DNA from: Prevotellaceae bacterium
GTDB taxonomy: Bacteria > Bacteroidota > Bacteroidia > Bacteroidales > Paludibacteraceae
Length of the DNA: 7,645 bases
Direction of reading: 5' to 3'
NCBI GenBank assembly: GCA_031270425.1
Contig: JAISXQ010000133.1
Location: 1-7,645 of the forward strand
Below are positions 5,250-7,645 of this stretch, piece after piece. The notes below the pieces were generated by a model, which was not told where the DNA came from, searched no databases, and saw only the letters and a program-made list of their open reading frames with translations. The translations under genes were made by a program, and so were the position numbers. Position 1 is the stretch's first letter. The number at the start of each line of letters is the position of its first letter.

Positions 5250-5717
5250 TTACTCGCCATGCTCTATCACGAATCCGCGCGTTACATGGGCTTCGTTTCC
5301 GGTTTTATCGACAACATATATCGTCAGGTGATATTCGCCTTCCTCAGCATTTTCGGGAATGTCGATATGCTGGTGTATGTGATGATTTTTCTTTCCTGCC
5401 GCATCGGTAAATGTTTCAAGATAAGAGAATTCTTCCGTATCGCCTTCATGCGCTATACTTTTCAGTATGCCCGCTGCCTCGCTGTGCGTATGTCCGTCGG
5501 ATGCATTGTGAACATCTATTTTATAAGAACTTAACTCCGTATCGTCCGCAATGTCCGCCTCAAAGTGGAGTTCCTCGCCAGGTTCAATGGCTTCGCCTTC
5601 GTGCGGTTCGTTGATTACGATAGTCGGTTTTGTCAAATCTTCATTTTCTTTTTCGCAAGCGGTGAAGATAAAACCCGAAAGAATGATAATAGCTGATAAA
5701 TAAAATACTTTTTTCAT
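5250..5717 (-). CDS. Histidine-rich DUF4625-type lipoprotein, probable partner of the TonB-dependent receptor
   Basis: A 155-residue lipoprotein. Residues 1-20 are a signal peptide (MKKVFYLSAIIILSGFIFTA) and Cys21 is the lipidation site. The residues after it, EKENED, are acidic and resemble the surface-export signals described for Bacteroidetes lipoproteins, so display on the outer face of the outer membrane is possible. The mature part is a beta-rich, Ig-like domain (PTIVINEPHEGEAIEPGEELHFEADIADD ... EYHLTIYVVDKTGNEAHVTRGFVI), which I assign to DUF4625 with fair confidence. It has 13 histidines, including His76/His78 and the cluster His112, His113, His115, His117, plus many acidic residues, which suggests metal binding. 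It starts 2 bases after the stop of the receptor gene, so the two are surely one operon. The start ATG has only an AT-rich leader. The function of the family is unknown; metal capture is an inference. Confidence 0.82.
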   Translation of the reverse strand: MKKVFYLSAIIILSGFIFTACEKENEDLTKPTIVINEPHEGEAIEPGEELHFEADIADDTELSSYKIDVHNASDGHTHSEAAGILKSIAHEGDTEEFSYLETFTDAAGKKNHHIHQHIDIPENAEEGEYHLTIYVVDKTGNEAHVTRGFVIEHGE

Positions 5718-5719
5718 TT

Positions 5720-7645
5720 TTAATTTGTTTTAAAAGGGATGTTAATAATAATTTGAATGTTCCTGCCCGGTTCGGGAATTTCCACTTTCCGGTAGAAACT
5801 GAGATGATTGTAATACATTGTGTTAAAAATATTCTGAACACTTAATCCGGCTTTCCACGTTTCGTTACCCAAAGGAAGTTCTACATGTATTCCGGCGTGA
5901 AAAAGGCAGGCTCCCGCCGTTCGTTCTTCATTTCTTGCTATCCGGTTTTGTGCGGCAAGCAATTGATTTTCGACGTATGCCGTCCATTTTTTTCGTTCAT
6001 AAGCAAGCGTATTTCGCAGGGTAGCAGGCGGCGAAAAAGGCAATGCGGTATTTTCGTCGATGTTATATGTAAACACATATTCGCCCGCCAGCGAATAACG
6101 AAAACGCTTCGCAAAATTCAGGTCCAAACTTATTTCGCCGCCAGCGAACAAAGCTTCCTGCACCGTATAGCGGTAAATCTGCCCCGCGTGCGGCAGAAGC
6201 GACCATTCGCCCGTCGGTTTCAGGTAGATATAATTATCGAACCAACTGACGAAAGGCGAAACGGACAGTGAAAGTTTACTTCCTGCATAATTGTAAGCCG
6301 CATCCAACTGCCAAGCCTTTTCGGCTGGAAGTTTGCTATCGCCTTGTTCGTGGCGGAAAGCTCCGTGGTGCAGCCCGTTCGCCGCCAGCTCGTTTGCGCC
6401 CGGCAAACGGAAACTGCGCCCGATATTCCATTTCCACCAATGCTTCGCCGAAGGATTATAAACCATACCTGCCGCGCCCGAAACATCGTTAAAACGGCGG
6501 TTTACCTCCGCGCTCCGTTGTTTGTAAGCGTCAACCACATTTTGCGGATGCTTTTTACCAATCAGGTAGCGCTCCAAATACAAGTCTGTAAACGATTCCG
6601 TATGTACCGCGCCCCAATCGTAGCGGACGCCGCCTTCCATTCGTAACCTTTCGTTGAGTTTGTAAACCGCCAAAACGTATCCGCCAGAAGTAAACCGCCG
6701 AAAATCAGGAAGCAAAAAGCCGTATCCGTCAATCGCATTTCGCTGATATTGCAAGTCCAGTCCGGCGGCGCTTTCCCAGTGTTCCGAACTGTTCCACAGC
6801 CATTTCAGCGAAGAACTGAATGTCTCAATGCGGAAATCGAGTTCCAAATCGGGATTCACGGCAGGCGGCGTTTGCGACGAATAATGCGTATGGAACAAAC
6901 TCCATTCCTGACGGTGATTGTTTTGGTACGCCATATTCCACTCCAAATGCGACGCGCTTAAACGCAACAATTGCCGGAATTGCATTTTTAAATGGTTCAC
7001 ATTGCTGTAAGGCAGTTCGATGTTCCGCGTGGAAGCATCGGGTTTTACCCGCTCTACATCGGGAGTTCCGTGCGCTCCGGGGAAAAAACCGGCTTTCTGA
7101 AAAGTGTTGCTCACGAATAAATCCGCTTCGTAAACCGGCGAACGGAAGGATAACTGCGAATGTATGTTCCGCTCATATCCTGCCGTATTTTTCAGTTTAC
7201 GGTCGTAAACGGGTATTTTATACGTCAAATACACGATGGTATCCGCCGGAATGCCGTAATCGCCAAAATGCTGTTCGGTAAAACGCAACTTTCCGTGCCA
7301 CGCGTCTTTTTTAAAGCCGAGCATGGCGGAAGCGCCCAACAAGTTGTTATTGCTTTGAGCCAAGGCGGTAACTTCGCCCCAACAGCCGTTTTTGTGAAGC
7401 GGCGGCAACTGTTTTATTTCCACTACGCCGCCCATAGCGTCGCTGCCGTATTGCAGGGAGGCCGGACCCTTGCGGACTTCGACCTGCTCCACATTGAAGG
7501 CGTCTATCTCCAATCCATGATCTGCACCCCATTGCTGCCCTTCCTGCTTTACGCCGTTTTCCACTACCGCGATGCGGTTGAACGCCATCCCTCGGATGGA
7601 CGGTTTGGAAAATCCCGCGCCGATATTCATCGAATGAACGCCGGG
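5720..7645 (-). CDS. TonB-dependent outer-membrane receptor, 5' end outside the window
   Basis: About 641 residues of a TonB-dependent receptor; the frame is open through the right edge, reading PGVHSMNIGAGFSKPSIRGM, so the ATG at 7630 is internal and the signal peptide, any N-terminal carboxypeptidase-like domain and the TonB box are missing. The plug domain is clear: PSIRGMAFNRIAVVENGVK, then VEQVEVRKGPASLQYGSDAMGGVVEI, the usual plug end. The rest is a beta-barrel with amphipathic strands, the late-barrel signature SFRLPGANELAANGLHHGAFRHEQGDSKLPAEKAWQLD and a terminal GLSVQNIFNTMYYNHLSFYR before the final strand IQIIINIPF. It imports a ligand through the outer membrane using energy from TonB-ExbBD. 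It is not a SusC-type glycan receptor (too short, no SusD beside it). The NGLHHG...EQGDSKL...EKAW segment recalls ZnuD-like and siderophore-type receptors, and the His-rich lipoprotein downstream supports a metal or metal complex as ligand, but this is inference. Confidence 0.93.
   Translation of the reverse strand, partial: PGVHSMNIGAGFSKPSIRGMAFNRIAVVENGVKQEGQQWGADHGLEIDAFNVEQVEVRKGPASLQYGSDAMGGVVEIKQLPPLHKNGCWGEVTALAQSNNNLLGASAMLGFKKDAWHGKLRFTEQHFGDYGIPADTIVYLTYKIPVYDRKLKNTAGYERNIHSQLSFRSPVYEADLFVSNTFQKAGFFPGAHGTPDVERVKPDASTRNIELPYSNVNHLKMQFRQLLRLSASHLEWNMAYQNNHRQEWSLFHTHYSSQTPPAVNPDLELDFRIETFSSSLKWLWNSSEHWESAAGLDLQYQRNAIDGYGFLLPDFRRFTSGGYVLAVYKLNERLRMEGGVRYDWGAVHTESFTDLYLERYLIGKKHPQNVVDAYKQRSAEVNRRFNDVSGAAGMVYNPSAKHWWKWNIGRSFRLPGANELAANGLHHGAFRHEQGDSKLPAEKAWQLDAAYNYAGSKLSLSVSPFVSWFDNYIYLKPTGEWSLLPHAGQIYRYTVQEALFAGGEISLDLNFAKRFRYSLAGEYVFTYNIDENTALPFSPPATLRNTLAYERKKWTAYVENQLLAAQNRIARNEERTAGACLFHAGIHVELPLGNETWKAGLSVQNIFNTMYYNHLSFYRKVEIPEPGRNIQIIINIPFKTN

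Noticed and set aside
5047..5331. A 94-residue rightward ORF across the antitoxin end, copy B and the palindrome
   Set aside because: It reads the antitoxin in a wrong frame and then repeat DNA; it exists because the repeats happen to lack stops.
5885..7281. Several rightward ORFs opposite the TonB-dependent receptor gene
   Set aside because: Antisense frames of a well-supported receptor; Arg- and Cys-rich translations without family resemblance.

Overview
This window looks like chromosomal DNA of a Bacteroidota, most likely Bacteroidales. The protein families fit this: a long-form PPi-dependent phosphofructokinase, a TrpRS with a KMGKS signature, a Bacteroidetes-type HigB/HigA pair, and a TonB-dependent receptor next to a DUF4625-type lipoprotein. 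So do the expression signals: most genes lack a Shine-Dalgarno sequence, and upstream regions contain TAnnTTTG promoter boxes. The genus cannot be fixed from this window.

Layout, left to right. (1) 1-748 (+) is the 3' part of the pyrophosphate-fructose-6-phosphate phosphotransferase gene. (2) 748-868 is a nested long inverted repeat at the junction with the convergent trpS gene (857-1852, -). (3) 1853-2267 is an AT-rich stretch without a convincing gene. It holds the trpS promoter region and perhaps the promoter of the next operon. (4) 2268-4435 (+) is a two-gene, ATGA-coupled operon: an HD-domain phosphohydrolase followed by a GT-B glycosyltransferase that appears to lack its C-terminal end. 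(5) 4452-5117 (+) is a toxin-antitoxin module (HigB/RelE-like Gp49-family toxin, then XRE antitoxin) with its own promoter. (6) 5129-5245 is a stretch of repeat debris: a degenerate second copy of the 3' end of the glycosyltransferase gene, a perfect 16-bp-stem palindrome, and five 7-bp tandem repeats. (7) 5250-7645 (-) is an operon of a TonB-dependent outer-membrane receptor (5' end outside the window) and a histidine-rich lipoprotein, read toward the toxin-antitoxin module.

The most unusual structure is in regions 4-6. The toxin-antitoxin cassette is flanked by two direct copies of the same piece of the glycosyltransferase gene: 4369-4427, in frame and coding, and 5129-5176, with 45 of 48 aligned bases identical and an 11-base deletion. 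This suggests that the roughly 0.75 kb cassette entered the 3' end of that gene and duplicated, or rebuilt, the end of the reading frame. The toxin promoter sits so close to its GTG start that the transcript is probably leaderless, whereas the antitoxin has a strong AAAGGAGG ribosome-binding site inside the toxin gene. The receptor/lipoprotein pair is best read as an outer-membrane uptake system, possibly for a metal ion because the lipoprotein has 13 histidines in 155 residues; the substrate is inferred. I see no CRISPR array, rRNA, tRNA or transposase gene.
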